This document shows positions 1-7,732 of a stretch of 64,000 nucleotides of DNA, piece by piece (positions within the stretch are counted from its first letter, which is position 1; every line of letters begins with the position of its first letter). Source of the DNA: Deltaproteobacteria bacterium (GTDB lineage: Bacteria > Desulfobacterota > Desulfobulbia > Desulfobulbales > Desulfocapsaceae); NCBI GenBank assembly GCA_026388715.1, contig JAPLJF010000026.1, forward strand, positions 1 to 64,000. The letters run 5' to 3'. The position numbers and the translations under genes were made by a program. The notes under the pieces are model-generated. The model was not told the DNA's origin and ran no database searches. It was given only the letters and a program-made list of their open reading frames with translations.

Positions 1-134
1 GAGCATCGAACAATAGGAACAAGACGGCCGGGAAATAAAAACGCATAAAAATAACCAACCACAATGAAAACGGTGAAAAATTCACTCATTTTTCATTCGG
101 ATCATTATTGTAATTCGGGTTTTTCTACAGACTC
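1..134. other. Sequence left of the integron cassette, no gene seen
   Basis: No ORF is supported here. The stretch has a short dyad (TGAAAAAT, six bases, ATTTTTCA, about 72-93) and is A+T-rich. Because the cassette core site begins at 135, this segment should belong either to the attI region or to the end of a preceding cassette; it does not show a clear attC of its own. An integron integrase, if present, would lie further left, outside the window. Confidence 0.4.
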
Positions 135-141
135 GTTGGGC
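135..141 (+). other. Integron core recombination site, left cassette boundary
   Basis: GTTGGGC matches the GTTRRRY core. It is perfectly complementary to GCCCAAC at 1358-1364, the 5' core of the attC at the other end of the cassette. The crossover point would be between 135 and 136. Whether it belongs to attI or to a preceding attC cannot be decided from the 134 bases to its left. Confidence 0.6.
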
Positions 142-206
142 GGCGCTCGATGTAACCGCCTCGAAATAGCCTATCGTTGTTTGGTTACATAATAGGTGAA
201 AAAATA

Positions 207-239
207 TTGACAACTTTGCAACTATATATTAGTTGCAAA
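207..239 (+). promoter_or_regulatory. hicAB promoter with a 25-bp palindromic operator
   Basis: A TTGACA -35 box lies at 207-212. Overlapping the spacer and the -10 zone is a perfect dyad, TTTGCAACTA and TAGTTGCAAA around a 5-base TATAT centre (215-239), 26 bases before the hicA start. HicB antitoxins with a C-terminal DNA-binding domain autoregulate from such palindromes, so this is the probable HicB operator. The -10 hexamer is not clear: TATATT at 225 gives a short spacer, and TAGTTG at 230 is weak. Confidence 0.65.
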
Positions 240-265
240 CCTTGCTTTCTTCATGGTAGGATTTA

Positions 266-535
266 ATGTCTAAAAAAGAAAAACTTTTGGCAAAACTTTG
301 TGCCAATCCATCACCTAAGAATTTTTCTTGGGACGACCTCGTCGCGCTTATGAGAAGCTTTGGCTTTAAAAACTCATGCAGTGGTGGATCTCACTATATG
401 TTTGAACATACAAGCGGGTTTCGCTTCAGAATGTCCAAAACTCACCCGTCAGGAATACTGAAATCTTATCAGATTCACGACGCTAAAAACGCACTTAAAT
501 ATATAGGGGTAATCCATGAACAATCTTTCATATAA
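266..535 (+). CDS. hicA: HicA-family mRNA interferase toxin
   Basis: This 89-residue protein is the toxin of a type II toxin-antitoxin pair. HicA toxins cleave mRNA and adopt a double-stranded-RNA-binding-like fold. The sequence shows the family core: a basic N-terminus, SWDDLVALMRSFGF, then GGSHYMF containing the conserved catalytic His, followed by the strand with HPSGILKSYQ. The length is normal for HicA. The start is ATG after an AGGA Shine-Dalgarno sequence. The gene overlaps the downstream antitoxin gene by 20 bases, so the two are probably translationally coupled, with toxin first as is usual for hicAB. It lies inside an integron cassette behind its own palindromic promoter. Family assignment is firm; activity is inferred. 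Confidence 0.88.
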   Translation: MSKKEKLLAKLCANPSPKNFSWDDLVALMRSFGFKNSCSGGSHYMFEHTSGFRFRMSKTHPSGILKSYQIHDAKNALKYIGVIHEQSFI

Positions 536-977
536 AGGCTATACTGGCACAATAGAAGCCAGCATCAAAGATGATTGTTTGCATGGTAAAATTCTTTTCA
601 CAGATGATATGATTACCTACGAAGGGAATACCGTCCACGACATTAAAGCCTCTTTTGAAGAGGCAGTTGATCACTATCTTGCATATTGCCAAGAAACTGG
701 CAAACCTGCCAATAAACCATATAGTGGCACTTTCAACGTAAGGGTTGGACAAGAACTTCACAGGAAAGCTGCTGAGGCTGCTTATCACCACGCCATCACA
801 TTGAATGAATTCGTTATTCAATCAATTCAAAAAGAAATAGAACAAAATGGAATAATTAAAATTGAGCATACTCATCAACACAATATAATTATTACAGACA
901 ATAAACCATTAGCAACAGTTGTTGCTACCACTGAACAGCAACCGCTTTCATGGGGGTCATTCAATGCAATCAACTGA
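516..977 (+). CDS. hicB: HicB-family antitoxin
   Basis: A 153-residue antitoxin paired with HicA. Residues 1-60 form the HicB domain (partially degraded RNase H fold) with the family strand GYTGTIEASIKDD and the helix ASFEEAVDHYLAYC. Residues about 70-110 resemble a ribbon-helix-helix DNA-binding domain (FNVRVGQELHRKAAEAAYHH, then LNEFVIQSIQ). It is expected to bind and block HicA and to repress the shared promoter through the 25-bp palindrome at 215-239. A C-terminal tail of about 40 residues extends beyond the RHH domain and is not recognised. The ATG overlaps the end of hicA. Confidence 0.88.
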   Translation: MNNLSYKGYTGTIEASIKDDCLHGKILFTDDMITYEGNTVHDIKASFEEAVDHYLAYCQETGKPANKPYSGTFNVRVGQELHRKAAEAAYHHAITLNEFVIQSIQKEIEQNGIIKIEHTHQHNIIITDNKPLATVVATTEQQPLSWGSFNAIN

Positions 978-1266
978 TAAAGATAAAAACCTTGTAGCTG
1001 ATTTTTCGCTTATAGAATTGACAGAAATACTTATAAAGAACCAAAACCTTCATGATGGTCTTTACAATCTTGCTGTTCAATTTCAATTAGCTGTTGGCGC
1101 TGTAGGCCCTTCTCCTGACTCAATATGTCCTGGTGCCATGATTGGCTTATCCCGTATAGGATTGTCACAAATAGAGGAAGGGAAAGAAAATATTCATACA
1201 GTTAATGCGGCAATAGTTAATCCAGAACCCAAGAAGAGGGCTAAAAAGACTAAGAATGAAAGTTAG
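964..1266 (+). CDS. Small protein of the hicAB cassette, unknown function
   Basis: A 100-residue ORF that starts 14 bases inside the end of hicB, preceded by a GGGGG-type ribosome site, so it is probably co-translated with the toxin-antitoxin pair. An upstream in-frame start at 919 is less likely because it lies far inside hicB. The protein is soluble, with a helical N-terminal half, a small-residue stretch around AVGAVGPSPDS and a lysine-rich end (EPKKRAKKTK). I do not recognise a family. Its place as third gene of the cassette suggests an accessory of the HicAB module or an independent cargo protein. Confidence 0.6.
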   Translation: MQSTDKDKNLVADFSLIELTEILIKNQNLHDGLYNLAVQFQLAVGAVGPSPDSICPGAMIGLSRIGLSQIEEGKENIHTVNAAIVNPEPKKRAKKTKNES

Positions 1267-1294
1267 GTGGCCAAAAGGCGTTGCACTTTGACTG

Positions 1295-1331
1295 AAAGGG
1301 GTACTGGCTTATGGCTTGCTGCCCCTTTTTT
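1295..1331 (+). terminator. Terminator-like hairpin after the cassette operon
   Basis: AAAGGGG at 1295-1301 pairs with CCCCTTT at 1322-1328 and is followed by a T run, 29 bases after the stop of the last cassette gene. The loop is long (20 bases), so the structure is only moderately convincing. Confidence 0.45.
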
Positions 1332-1357
1332 AATTTTACGACGAAAAACAAAAAATA

Positions 1358-1451
1358 GCCCAACAAGCGGGTCAACGCAGACGGCGGGGAGCAGCGTTGC
1401 GCTAATCGCGGAAAGTTCAGTGGCCGCCGCTGGTTACCCTTGGCGTTGGAT
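1358..1451 (+). repeat. attC site (59-base-element type) of the integron cassette
   Basis: The 94-bp imperfect palindrome opens with GCCCAAC (RYYYAAC core) and closes with GTTGGAT (GTTRRRY core). Inside, GGGTCAAC (1369-1376) pairs with GTTACCC with one unpaired C, the extrahelical-base arrangement typical of attC inner sites. CGGCGG then pairs with CCGCCG. The centre holds a short self-complementary stretch (AGCGTTGCGCT). The ORFs seen on either strand through this region are by-products of the palindrome, not genes. Confidence 0.75.
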
Positions 1452-1934
1452 CGGCACTCCATGTGGGGAATAGTTTATATCTGGAAAGCCAGTGCCCAAG
1501 TTAATAGCTCTACCGAAAAGAGATTGCGGAACAAACTGGAGATAATCGCGATAAAAGTATAAAAGCAATAAATGACATTTAGATAATGACCCTGTGGCCT
1601 TGCTGAAGGCTATATGGGAGCGCCAATCTGTATATCTTTTCGAGGCTATTTCTGGTTTTTCTTGATCTTGTTAAGAAGATAATCATTCAACTGAAAATAG
1701 GGCAGAGCCATAAAATTTTATTGAGTGTTGCTTCAATTTTCTTGAAGCCATTTCTGAAAAGTTGCTTGCTGTAAGTTTTTAATCAAGTATATTGGCCTAT
1801 TGTGAAATTCTTGCTTATGCTTCGATAGGTTCACCATAGACGGAAAAAAGACAAACAAGAAATTATTCTGTAAAAAATATATTAAAATCCAAAGCGATAT
1901 ACTATTTTAAAAAAGATCCAATAGGTTGAGAACG
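1452..1934. other. Intergenic stretch, no feature recognised
   Basis: About 480 bases between the attC and the next gene. I see no coding potential, no second attC and no clear terminator. The A+T content rises toward the start of the exported protein gene, where a promoter probably lies. Confidence 0.4.
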
Positions 1935-2729
1935 ATGAAAAGATTCTGTGGCGTATTGTTATGCCAAGTGTTTATTTGCCTCTCTGTGATTTCTTCCTGT
2001 TTTGCAGGTGAGGGATCCTATGCTGCCTGGTCAGTTGCGGAAGAGGCTGAAATCAATATATTTTATTCGGTATTGCACGATAATCAATGGAGCAACCCAG
2101 CGCAGCTTACAATGGGCGGGTCTAATGTAACGCCTGCGATCACGGTTGATAGTGACGGCACAGTATGGATGGTTTGGGTCGATTTTATAGATGAAAACAG
2201 ATTTTTAAAATACGCCAAAATCCAAGGGAATGATATTGTTCAGGGGCGAGTGTTAGATGCACCCACGGAGCGGAGTTATTCCCCTTCCATTATTGTTGAT
2301 CGTTCTCATACCCCGTGGATTGCGTGGTCCAGTTATACTGGCACGAAAGAAGATATTCTCTTTAGTCGTTGGAACGGCACATCATGGGATGCACCAAAAC
2401 AGGTTAATCCTGAGAATAAACTTCCAGATATAACGCCAACCATAGGTCTAGGTTTAGATGGGCGGCCATGGATATCCTGGCTGAGTTTTAACGGCGATAG
2501 ATACGAAACTTCTGTCGCGTACTGGTCAAATAATCGCTGGGACTCTACGAAGAGTACAACTGTAAAAAATAATATCCAGCAGAAAACAATGGGTCGTAAG
2601 GCGAAACTCCCCCAATTGCCAGTACAAGCCAAAAATCGCCTTATGGGTTCCTTTTTTATCCCTGGCAGCGAAGAGATTCAATCTATCTCTGATCGACCAT
2701 TGCCATTGACAACACTGGAGGGAAAATGA
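1935..2729 (+). CDS. Exported beta-propeller-like repeat protein
   Basis: This 264-residue protein has a signal peptide (MKRFCGVLLCQVFICLSVIS, cleavage near FAG-EG) and at least three repeats of the pattern P-x-I-x-V-D-x-D-G-x-x-W-x-x-W: around PAITVDSDGTVWMVW, PSIIVDRSHTPWIAW and PTIGLGLDGRPWISW. Such repeats are typical blades of sialidase/BNR-like or related beta-propellers. I infer a periplasmic or secreted binding protein; no catalytic residues are evident. A TTG nine bases upstream is in frame, but the ATG at 1935 gives a better signal peptide start. The stop overlaps the start of the SGNH hydrolase gene (ATGA), so the two form an operon. The propeller is too short to be complete by itself. 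Confidence 0.6.
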   Translation: MKRFCGVLLCQVFICLSVISSCFAGEGSYAAWSVAEEAEINIFYSVLHDNQWSNPAQLTMGGSNVTPAITVDSDGTVWMVWVDFIDENRFLKYAKIQGNDIVQGRVLDAPTERSYSPSIIVDRSHTPWIAWSSYTGTKEDILFSRWNGTSWDAPKQVNPENKLPDITPTIGLGLDGRPWISWLSFNGDRYETSVAYWSNNRWDSTKSTTVKNNIQQKTMGRKAKLPQLPVQAKNRLMGSFFIPGSEEIQSISDRPLPLTTLEGK

Positions 2730-3433
2730 TTACTTTGATTAAACTCCCTCGAGTTTGTTATCCGCTTTTTGTCATCTTGCTGATGTTCTTCTTTTTTCAA
2801 AATACAGCATTTGCTGTCGAAAAGATCGTCGGTATGGGGGATAGTATTACTGCTGGTTATCCACTTATTACAAGTGATCAGAATGGAAGCCAGGTGGGTG
2901 GTTATGAGCCGATACTGGCGAATATGCTGATTCATTCTGGACAGCAAGCAGTGGTTTTGAACTATGGACATCGAGGTGAGTTGAGTGTTGAGGGGAATAA
3001 CCGGATTCAGGGAGTTTTAGATACGGAAAAACCCGACGTGGTCTTGGTGCTGGAAGGTGTTAATGACCTGTTTGCGGTTGATACTGCTACCGTAATGACG
3101 AATTTGGCAAGTATGGTGAATAAAGTTATTCAGAGTGGCGCTTATCCTGTGATAGCAACCCTTTTACCAGATACTTATGATACTAAACCTGTCAAACAAA
3201 TGAACGATTTGATTCGTAACTGGGCGAAAAATAATAATGTGCAATTAGCTGACCAATATATGGCATTAATCAATGACTGGAGTCAGCTTACTTTCGAAGG
3301 AATGCATCCTAATCTGGATGGTTACAATGTCATGGCACAAACCTGGTTTACGGTTATTTCTATGAAGACATTTAAAATGACTCAGATAAAGAGAGTTAAT
3401 ATGACTCCGATAATGATGTTATTGCTGAAGTGA
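2726..3433 (+). CDS. SGNH/GDSL-family hydrolase, exported
   Basis: A 235-residue protein with an N-terminal hydrophobic signal segment and the SGNH-hydrolase blocks: block I VGMGDSITAGYP with the catalytic Ser, an invariant-type Asn in LVLEGVNDLF, and block V FEGMHPNLDGYNVMA with the catalytic Asp/His region. The family cleaves ester bonds in lipids, acylated sugars or peptides in the periplasm. The substrate cannot be read from the sequence. It is coupled by an ATGA overlap to the upstream propeller protein, which may present the substrate. The last 25 residues after the final helix are rich in Met and Lys and look unusual for the family, so a late frameshift is possible. Confidence 0.78.
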   Translation: MITLIKLPRVCYPLFVILLMFFFFQNTAFAVEKIVGMGDSITAGYPLITSDQNGSQVGGYEPILANMLIHSGQQAVVLNYGHRGELSVEGNNRIQGVLDTEKPDVVLVLEGVNDLFAVDTATVMTNLASMVNKVIQSGAYPVIATLLPDTYDTKPVKQMNDLIRNWAKNNNVQLADQYMALINDWSQLTFEGMHPNLDGYNVMAQTWFTVISMKTFKMTQIKRVNMTPIMMLLLK

Positions 3434-3598
3434 TATAATGAAGATTTTTGTTAGAGATATTGAAGAAAAGGCATCTATATAAGAATTTTTAAAGGGGTAA
3501 GGATGGATGGATATATCTGATATGGCAATTACTAAAACCTTGCATTCAGTGGGTTTCAGTGTATATTTGCCACTGTTTGAGTGCCATTAATTTACATT

Positions 3599-3675
3599 GG
3601 GCGGGTAGCTCAGCTGGATAGAGTGTCGGCCTCCGAAGCCGAAGGTCGTGAGTTCGAATCTCATCCCGCCCACCA
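3599..3675 (+). tRNA. tRNA-Arg (CCG)
   Basis: A complete cloverleaf with acceptor GGGCGGG paired to CCCGCCC, D-arm GCTC, anticodon stem TCGGC/GCCGA with loop CTCCGAA giving anticodon CCG, T-arm loop TTCGAAT, discriminator A and an encoded CCA end. It reads CGG codons. Confidence 0.95.
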
Positions 3676-3683
3676 GTAATTTT

Positions 3684-3790
3684 AGGGGCCGTTACGAAAT
3701 AACCATTACATTTTTATCCATTTCGTTATGGCCCCTTATGCCGTTCACGATATTCCAATGTCAGAGTTATTTCTTGACAACGGCTTAGTA
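3684..3790 (+). repeat. Dispersed intergenic repeat, copy A
   Basis: It begins GGGGCCGTTACGAAATAA and has an internal inverted arm CCATTTCGTTATGGCCCC, then TTATGCCG and a tail ending in ACGGCTTA. The same order of blocks occurs at 15941, 39041 and 58881, with partial copies at 40829 and (reverse) 7676. It starts nine bases after tRNA-Arg(CCG). Confidence 0.7.
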
Positions 3791-3809
3791 GTAATCCTGT
3801 TCGTACCAT

Positions 3810-3849
3810 AAGGGGATAACCGAAAGGTTGGTGTCCCCTTTCTCTTTTT
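3810..3849 (+). terminator. Probable terminator downstream of tRNA-Arg
   Basis: AAGGGGA (3810-3816) pairs with TCCCCTT (3834-3840), with an inner AACC/GGTT step and a GAAA tetraloop, followed by TCTCTTTTTG. Confidence 0.5.
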
Positions 3850-4202
3850 GTCGTCGCAAAATGTCGTGATCTTTCAGGAGAGAGATAGCGGGTCATTGTT
3901 TTTTTATTCTCCCATCTTTCTTTTCACGTTCTTGCTGAAAAGAAATTTATATCCTTTTTTGTTCATGTGATTTCCTCGAATATTGAAGGGCTTGCCACGG
4001 TTGTCTTCTGTCCATACCACAACATGTTGTAGAATCTCCTTGAGTAATGTCACAAGGGTGGTGTATAAGCTTAAACGGTCCTTGTTTCTGTTGAACCTTT
4101 TTTTCGAGGTTTTCTTTTCCAGAATACAGGGTCGTCCAGGAGATTTCAGGTGAGCTCTCTTCCAGATTTATTGATGGACAAGACTATTACAAGAGGCACA
4201 AT
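3850..4202 (+). other. Leader region of nrdJ, no riboswitch seen
   Basis: I looked for a cobalamin riboswitch (GCCACTG B12 box) because the gene encodes a B12-dependent enzyme, and for NrdR-box pairs; neither is apparent. The stretch is T-rich with several short hairpins but no ORF. Confidence 0.4.
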
Positions 4203-6401
4203 ATGACGCATGATCACACCCAACAGGAAATGACCACCACTGCTGAAACAGTCCTGGCCCGTCGCTATTATCTGAAAGATGACGCCGGGCAGCCGGTGGA
4301 AAACTGGGAGACCCTTTGTCGCCGGGTGTCCGATGCCGTGGCCCAAGGTGATGGAAGCGGTGACGGCAAGGGACGGCACAATGATAAGTTGCGGGAAGAG
4401 TTTTTTCAATTAATCTATCATCTTGATTTCCTGCCCAATTCGCCCTGTCTGATGAACGCCGGGACGGATCTGGGTCAGTTGTCAGCCTGTTTTGTCCTCC
4501 CCATAGAGGACTCCATGGATGGCATCTTTACCGCTATTCGCAATGGGGCGCTGGTTCACAAGACGGGCGGCGGAACGGGTTATTCTTTTTCCCGCCTTCG
4601 TTCCAAGAATGCGGCCGTCAGATCAACCCAGGGTGTTGCCTCCGGTCCCCTTTCCTTTGCCGCGGTCTTTGATATCGCCACGGAAACCATCAAGCAGGGT
4701 GGAAAGCGGCGGGGGGCCAATATGGGGGTGCTGCGTATTGATCATCCTGATATCATGGAGTTTATCAGCGCCAAAGAAGACCAGAACAAATTCAATAATT
4801 TTAATTTCAGTGTGGCGATCACCGATGCCTTTATGACGGCGGTGGAGGAAGTCAGTGAGTACAATCTGATTGAGCCGGCCACGCGCGCAGTCGTTGCCTG
4901 TCTTGATGCGCGCAGCGTCTTTGAGAAGATCATTGATCTGGCCTGGCATAATGGTGAGCCGGGGGTGCTCTTTATCGATGCGGCTAACCGGGCCAACATG
5001 ACCCCGCAACTGGGTGATTTTGAGGCCACCAACCCCTGCGGTGAGCAGTGGCTGCTGCCTTATGAGAGCTGTAATCTGGGTTCCATTAATCTGGCCAATT
5101 TTGTCATCAATGACAAGGACGGCGGCAGGGTTGATTATGAACGGCTCAAACATGTTTCCCGGACGGCCACGGTCTTTCTTGATAATGTGATTGACTGCAA
5201 CCGCTTTCCCATTCCCGAGATCGAGGAGATGACCCTGAAGACCAGGAAGATTGGTCTGGGCATCATGGGGCTCCATGACATGCTGATTCAGATGGCTATC
5301 CCCTATGGCAGCGAGGAGGGACGGGCCGTGGCCTCCGAGGTGATGCAGCTTATTCGTGATGCGGCTGAAGAACGTTCCATGCAGCTCGCGGTGGAAAAAG
5401 GGGCCTTTCCCGCCTATGATGCTGCTGTCAATAAATACGGCGCCCGCCGCAATGCCGCCCTGACCTCAATCCAGCCAACCGGCACGGTCTCCATGATTGC
5501 CGACTGTGCCTCGGGCTGTGAACCCTATTTCTCCATTGTCATGGTCAAGCATGTGATGGACGGGGACCGGCTGATCCTGGTCAATAAATATTTTGAACAG
5601 GTTGCCAGGCAGGAGGGTTTCTTTTCGGAAGAGTTGATGAGCAAGGTGGCTGACAGCGGCACGGTGATTGGCCATGAGGAGATCCCGGCGCGCTGGCAGG
5701 AGGTCTTTCGCACGGCCCAGGATGTCAGGCCCGAGGACCATATCCGCATGCAGGGGATCCTGCAGCAGAGCGGGATCGATTCCTCCATCTCCAAGACCAT
5801 TAATCTGCCCAACAGCGCCACCCGTGAAGAGGTGAAATTGTGCTATCTGCTTGGCTATCAGCTCGGGTGCAAGGGACTGACTGTGTATCGCGATGGTTCA
5901 CGGGATTCGCAGGTCCTCAATGCCGGGGGGGAATCGGCCGCAACGGAGCAGGTGGCGCTGGTCTCCTGTGACGGCATGGTGAAAAAGAACCTGCCGGATA
6001 CCTTGAATGCCAAGCGGTATCGCCTGAAGGATCATGATCAGAAATCGGTCTATATCATTGTCTGTTTTGATGAGAACGAGAAACCCATGGAGGTCTTTGC
6101 CAAATTCCCCTTTGATAATCGTGTTGATCTGAAGGATAAATCAACCATGTGGACGACCACCTGTCGTCTGGTCTCCCTGGCCTTGCGTTTCAATATCCCG
6201 GTCAGTGAGATTATCAAACAGCTTGACCGCTCCAGCGGACATATGTTAGACCTTCCGGCGCAGTTGAGCAAACTGTTTAAATCATTTATGGCAGGCACCC
6301 ATCATGGTTTTGCCAGTGCCTGTCCGGAATGCTCGGGGCAATTGATTTTTGAAGAAGGTTGTGAGACCTGCCATCAGTGCGGGTACAGTAAGTGTTCGTG
6401 A
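4203..6401 (+). CDS. nrdJ: Adenosylcobalamin-dependent (class II) ribonucleotide reductase
   Basis: A 732-residue enzyme that reduces ribonucleotides to deoxyribonucleotides using adenosylcobalamin as radical source, so it works with or without oxygen. Family landmarks are visible: RNGALVHKTGGGTGYSFSRLR near the N-terminus, the active-site NPCGEQ loop (Asn277, Cys279, Glu281), ESCNLGSINL, the QPTGT loop, and the TSCPD-type C-terminal domain (about residues 600-690). The protein ends in a Cys-rich tail with CPEC and CETCHQCGYSKC that should shuttle electrons or bind zinc. The start ATG follows AGAGG. It stands alone, with no nrdAB or nrdDG in the window. A free-standing homologue of its C-terminal domain lies at 43614-44198. 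Confidence 0.93.
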   Translation: MTHDHTQQEMTTTAETVLARRYYLKDDAGQPVENWETLCRRVSDAVAQGDGSGDGKGRHNDKLREEFFQLIYHLDFLPNSPCLMNAGTDLGQLSACFVLPIEDSMDGIFTAIRNGALVHKTGGGTGYSFSRLRSKNAAVRSTQGVASGPLSFAAVFDIATETIKQGGKRRGANMGVLRIDHPDIMEFISAKEDQNKFNNFNFSVAITDAFMTAVEEVSEYNLIEPATRAVVACLDARSVFEKIIDLAWHNGEPGVLFIDAANRANMTPQLGDFEATNPCGEQWLLPYESCNLGSINLANFVINDKDGGRVDYERLKHVSRTATVFLDNVIDCNRFPIPEIEEMTLKTRKIGLGIMGLHDMLIQMAIPYGSEEGRAVASEVMQLIRDAAEERSMQLAVEKGAFPAYDAAVNKYGARRNAALTSIQPTGTVSMIADCASGCEPYFSIVMVKHVMDGDRLILVNKYFEQVARQEGFFSEELMSKVADSGTVIGHEEIPARWQEVFRTAQDVRPEDHIRMQGILQQSGIDSSISKTINLPNSATREEVKLCYLLGYQLGCKGLTVYRDGSRDSQVLNAGGESAATEQVALVSCDGMVKKNLPDTLNAKRYRLKDHDQKSVYIIVCFDENEKPMEVFAKFPFDNRVDLKDKSTMWTTTCRLVSLALRFNIPVSEIIKQLDRSSGHMLDLPAQLSKLFKSFMAGTHHGFASACPECSGQLIFEEGCETCHQCGYSKCS

Positions 6402-6593
6402 TAATCTGGTAAAAGGGTACCCTGGAAAATTGTCTTTTTGCTCAATCTCTGTGTTGTTCAAAAAAAATTATCATCGGAATATTAACTATATGCCTGCGGT
6501 AAATTTTTTCTCACGCCTTGGTCTTGAACAAAAATCCTGATTTTTCAAGGTATCCTAAAGTTTGATAAAGTTGAAAGAGTGAAAGGTGCGGTA

Positions 6594-7127
6594 ATGGGAA
6601 AGATAGGAAGAAATGAACAATGCCTCTGTGGCAGCGGGAAAAAATTCAAACACTGCTGTTTACTGAAACAACAGGCTGGTCTTGTCCCCAGGAGTCCGGA
6701 ACAGGCCTTTAAGATTTCTCTGCTCCATGAGATTGAGTTGATCCAGAAGGCGGCGGTTGCAGGAAAACAGAAGATCAAGGAACTGGGCGTTTTTATTCTC
6801 TTCTCGACGGTTGCCGGTGATGCCTGGCTGCTCGAGATTTCTGATTCCGACGGAGTGCAGTTGGCGCGTGGTAGAGTGGCGCTCGATGTGCCCATTGATC
6901 AGCAGCCTGAGACTATTGAGGTCAACTGGAGTCACACCTTTGCTATCCCCAACCGTGAGTTTGAGATCACGGCCTATGCGGATCGCTCGGTGCAAACGCT
7001 GACTGGCTATCCCACCCAGGAGATCCATGCCTCAATTAAAAGGATCAAAAAGAGATTCTCCGCAGAAGTGCTCAGTATGGTCCATGTAAACCAGGATCAG
7101 CAGAATAGTGTTGTGCCGTCAGCCTGA
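6594..7127 (+). CDS. SEC-C motif protein
   Basis: A 177-residue protein whose N-terminus is a SEC-C zinc-binding motif (NEQCLCGSGKKFKHCC), as found at the C-terminus of SecA and in many small proteins. The remainder (residues about 40-170) is predicted as mixed alpha/beta without a family I recognise; it contains a low-complexity-free core ending in KRIKKRFSAEVLS. An in-frame GTG lies 15 bases upstream, but the ATG at 6594 sits after AAAGGTG and directly precedes the motif. It overlaps the VanZ gene by 20 bases. Function is unknown; SEC-C modules often mediate protein or nucleic-acid contacts. Confidence 0.7.
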   Translation: MGKIGRNEQCLCGSGKKFKHCCLLKQQAGLVPRSPEQAFKISLLHEIELIQKAAVAGKQKIKELGVFILFSTVAGDAWLLEISDSDGVQLARGRVALDVPIDQQPETIEVNWSHTFAIPNREFEITAYADRSVQTLTGYPTQEIHASIKRIKKRFSAEVLSMVHVNQDQQNSVVPSA

Positions 7128-7575
7128 CTGGAATCAGTTGCTTCTGCTCGTGCGTAGAGTCCCCATGTTCCTGGTGATGGGGACTATCTTTTTTCTTTCC
7201 CATCAGTCTGGTGATACTCTTTCTCCCTACCTGCCAGCGTTTCCCGGGGCGGATAAGATCTGTCATCTGGCCATATATGGTCTGCTGGCCATGACCGTGT
7301 TGTGGTGGCTTGGCCCGGGAAAACCGGTTTCTCCGGTCAGGGTGGCCCTGAAAACCGTTATCTTCTGTCTGGTCTATGGCATGAGTGATGAATTTCATCA
7401 GTCATTTGTCCCCCTGCGCTCGGTCAGTGGTCTTGATCTGCTGGCTGATCTAGCCGGAGCGATGCTTGTCTGCGCGACCTGGTTGATGAACAGTAAACTT
7501 CGTGCTTCCATGCAATCATGGTATATGATCCTTACCAAGAGGCTGGAGGGAGCCTGTCTGAATAAACCTGCGTGA
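7108..7575 (+). CDS. VanZ-family membrane protein
   Basis: A 155-residue integral membrane protein with about four hydrophobic segments and the VanZ signatures FFLSHQSGD near the first helix, DKICHLAIYGLLA, and the polar D-E-xH-Q pattern SDEFHQSFVP. VanZ-like proteins are linked to teicoplanin resistance in enterococci, but in Gram-negative bacteria their role is undefined. The frame opens with GTG at 7108 inside the SEC-C gene; an ATG at 7168 region before the first helix is an alternative start. It is convergent with hemB across a strong terminator. Confidence 0.78.
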   Translation: MLCRQPDWNQLLLLVRRVPMFLVMGTIFFLSHQSGDTLSPYLPAFPGADKICHLAIYGLLAMTVLWWLGPGKPVSPVRVALKTVIFCLVYGMSDEFHQSFVPLRSVSGLDLLADLAGAMLVCATWLMNSKLRASMQSWYMILTKRLEGACLNKPA

Positions 7576-7594
7576 TCACATTCTGTCGTCCGAT

Positions 7595-7635
7595 AAAAAA
7601 AGGGGATTGCCCGTAAGAGCAATCCCCTTTTTTTA
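7595..7635. terminator. Bidirectional rho-independent terminator
   Basis: AAGGGGATTGC pairs perfectly with GCAATCCCCTT around an 8-base loop, flanked by an A run on the left and a T run on the right. It can therefore end transcription from both the VanZ gene and hemB. Confidence 0.9.
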
Positions 7636-7675
7636 TGTTTATTACTGTTATCTGTGGTCGCGGAGGCCGTTTGAA

Positions 7676-7732
7676 ACAATAATTGTATTCTTTAATCAGG
7701 AATGTAATGGCTATTTCGTTACGGCTCTTAAA
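7676..7732 (-). repeat. Partial reverse copy of the dispersed repeat overlapping the hemB stop
   Basis: AATGTAATGGCTATTTCGTTACGGCTC matches, in reverse orientation, the first half of copy A (GGCCGTTACGAAATAACCATTACAT) with few changes. The hemB stop codon and its last codons (R-A-V-T-K) lie inside the match. Confidence 0.55.

Larger units (their letters stand above)
136..1445 (+). mobile_element. Integron gene cassette carrying hicAB
   Basis: The cassette is delimited by two core sites cut between G and TT: GTTGGGC at 135-141 and GTTGGAT at 1445-1451. The 5' core of its attC, GCCCAAC (1358-1364), is the exact reverse complement of GTTGGGC at the cassette start. That is the relationship expected when a circular cassette is opened at its own attC, so the boundaries are well supported. 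Inside are a promoter with a palindromic operator, hicA, hicB, a third small ORF and a terminator-like hairpin, all in one orientation. Toxin-antitoxin cassettes with their own promoters are known from chromosomal integrons. No integrase gene is in the window and no second cassette follows on the right. Confidence 0.75.

Noticed and set aside
1250-1473. ORFs on both strands across the attC
   Set aside because: They follow the palindromic attC, have no plausible ribosome site, and both frames are open only because the sequence is self-complementary.
3850-4202. Possible cobalamin riboswitch in front of nrdJ
   Set aside because: No B12 box (GCCACTG) and no typical paired domain order is visible; the region is T-rich without that structure.
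4519-5821. Several ORFs of 90-220 codons on both strands within nrdJ
   Set aside because: They overlap a clear, conserved gene in another frame and show no motifs.
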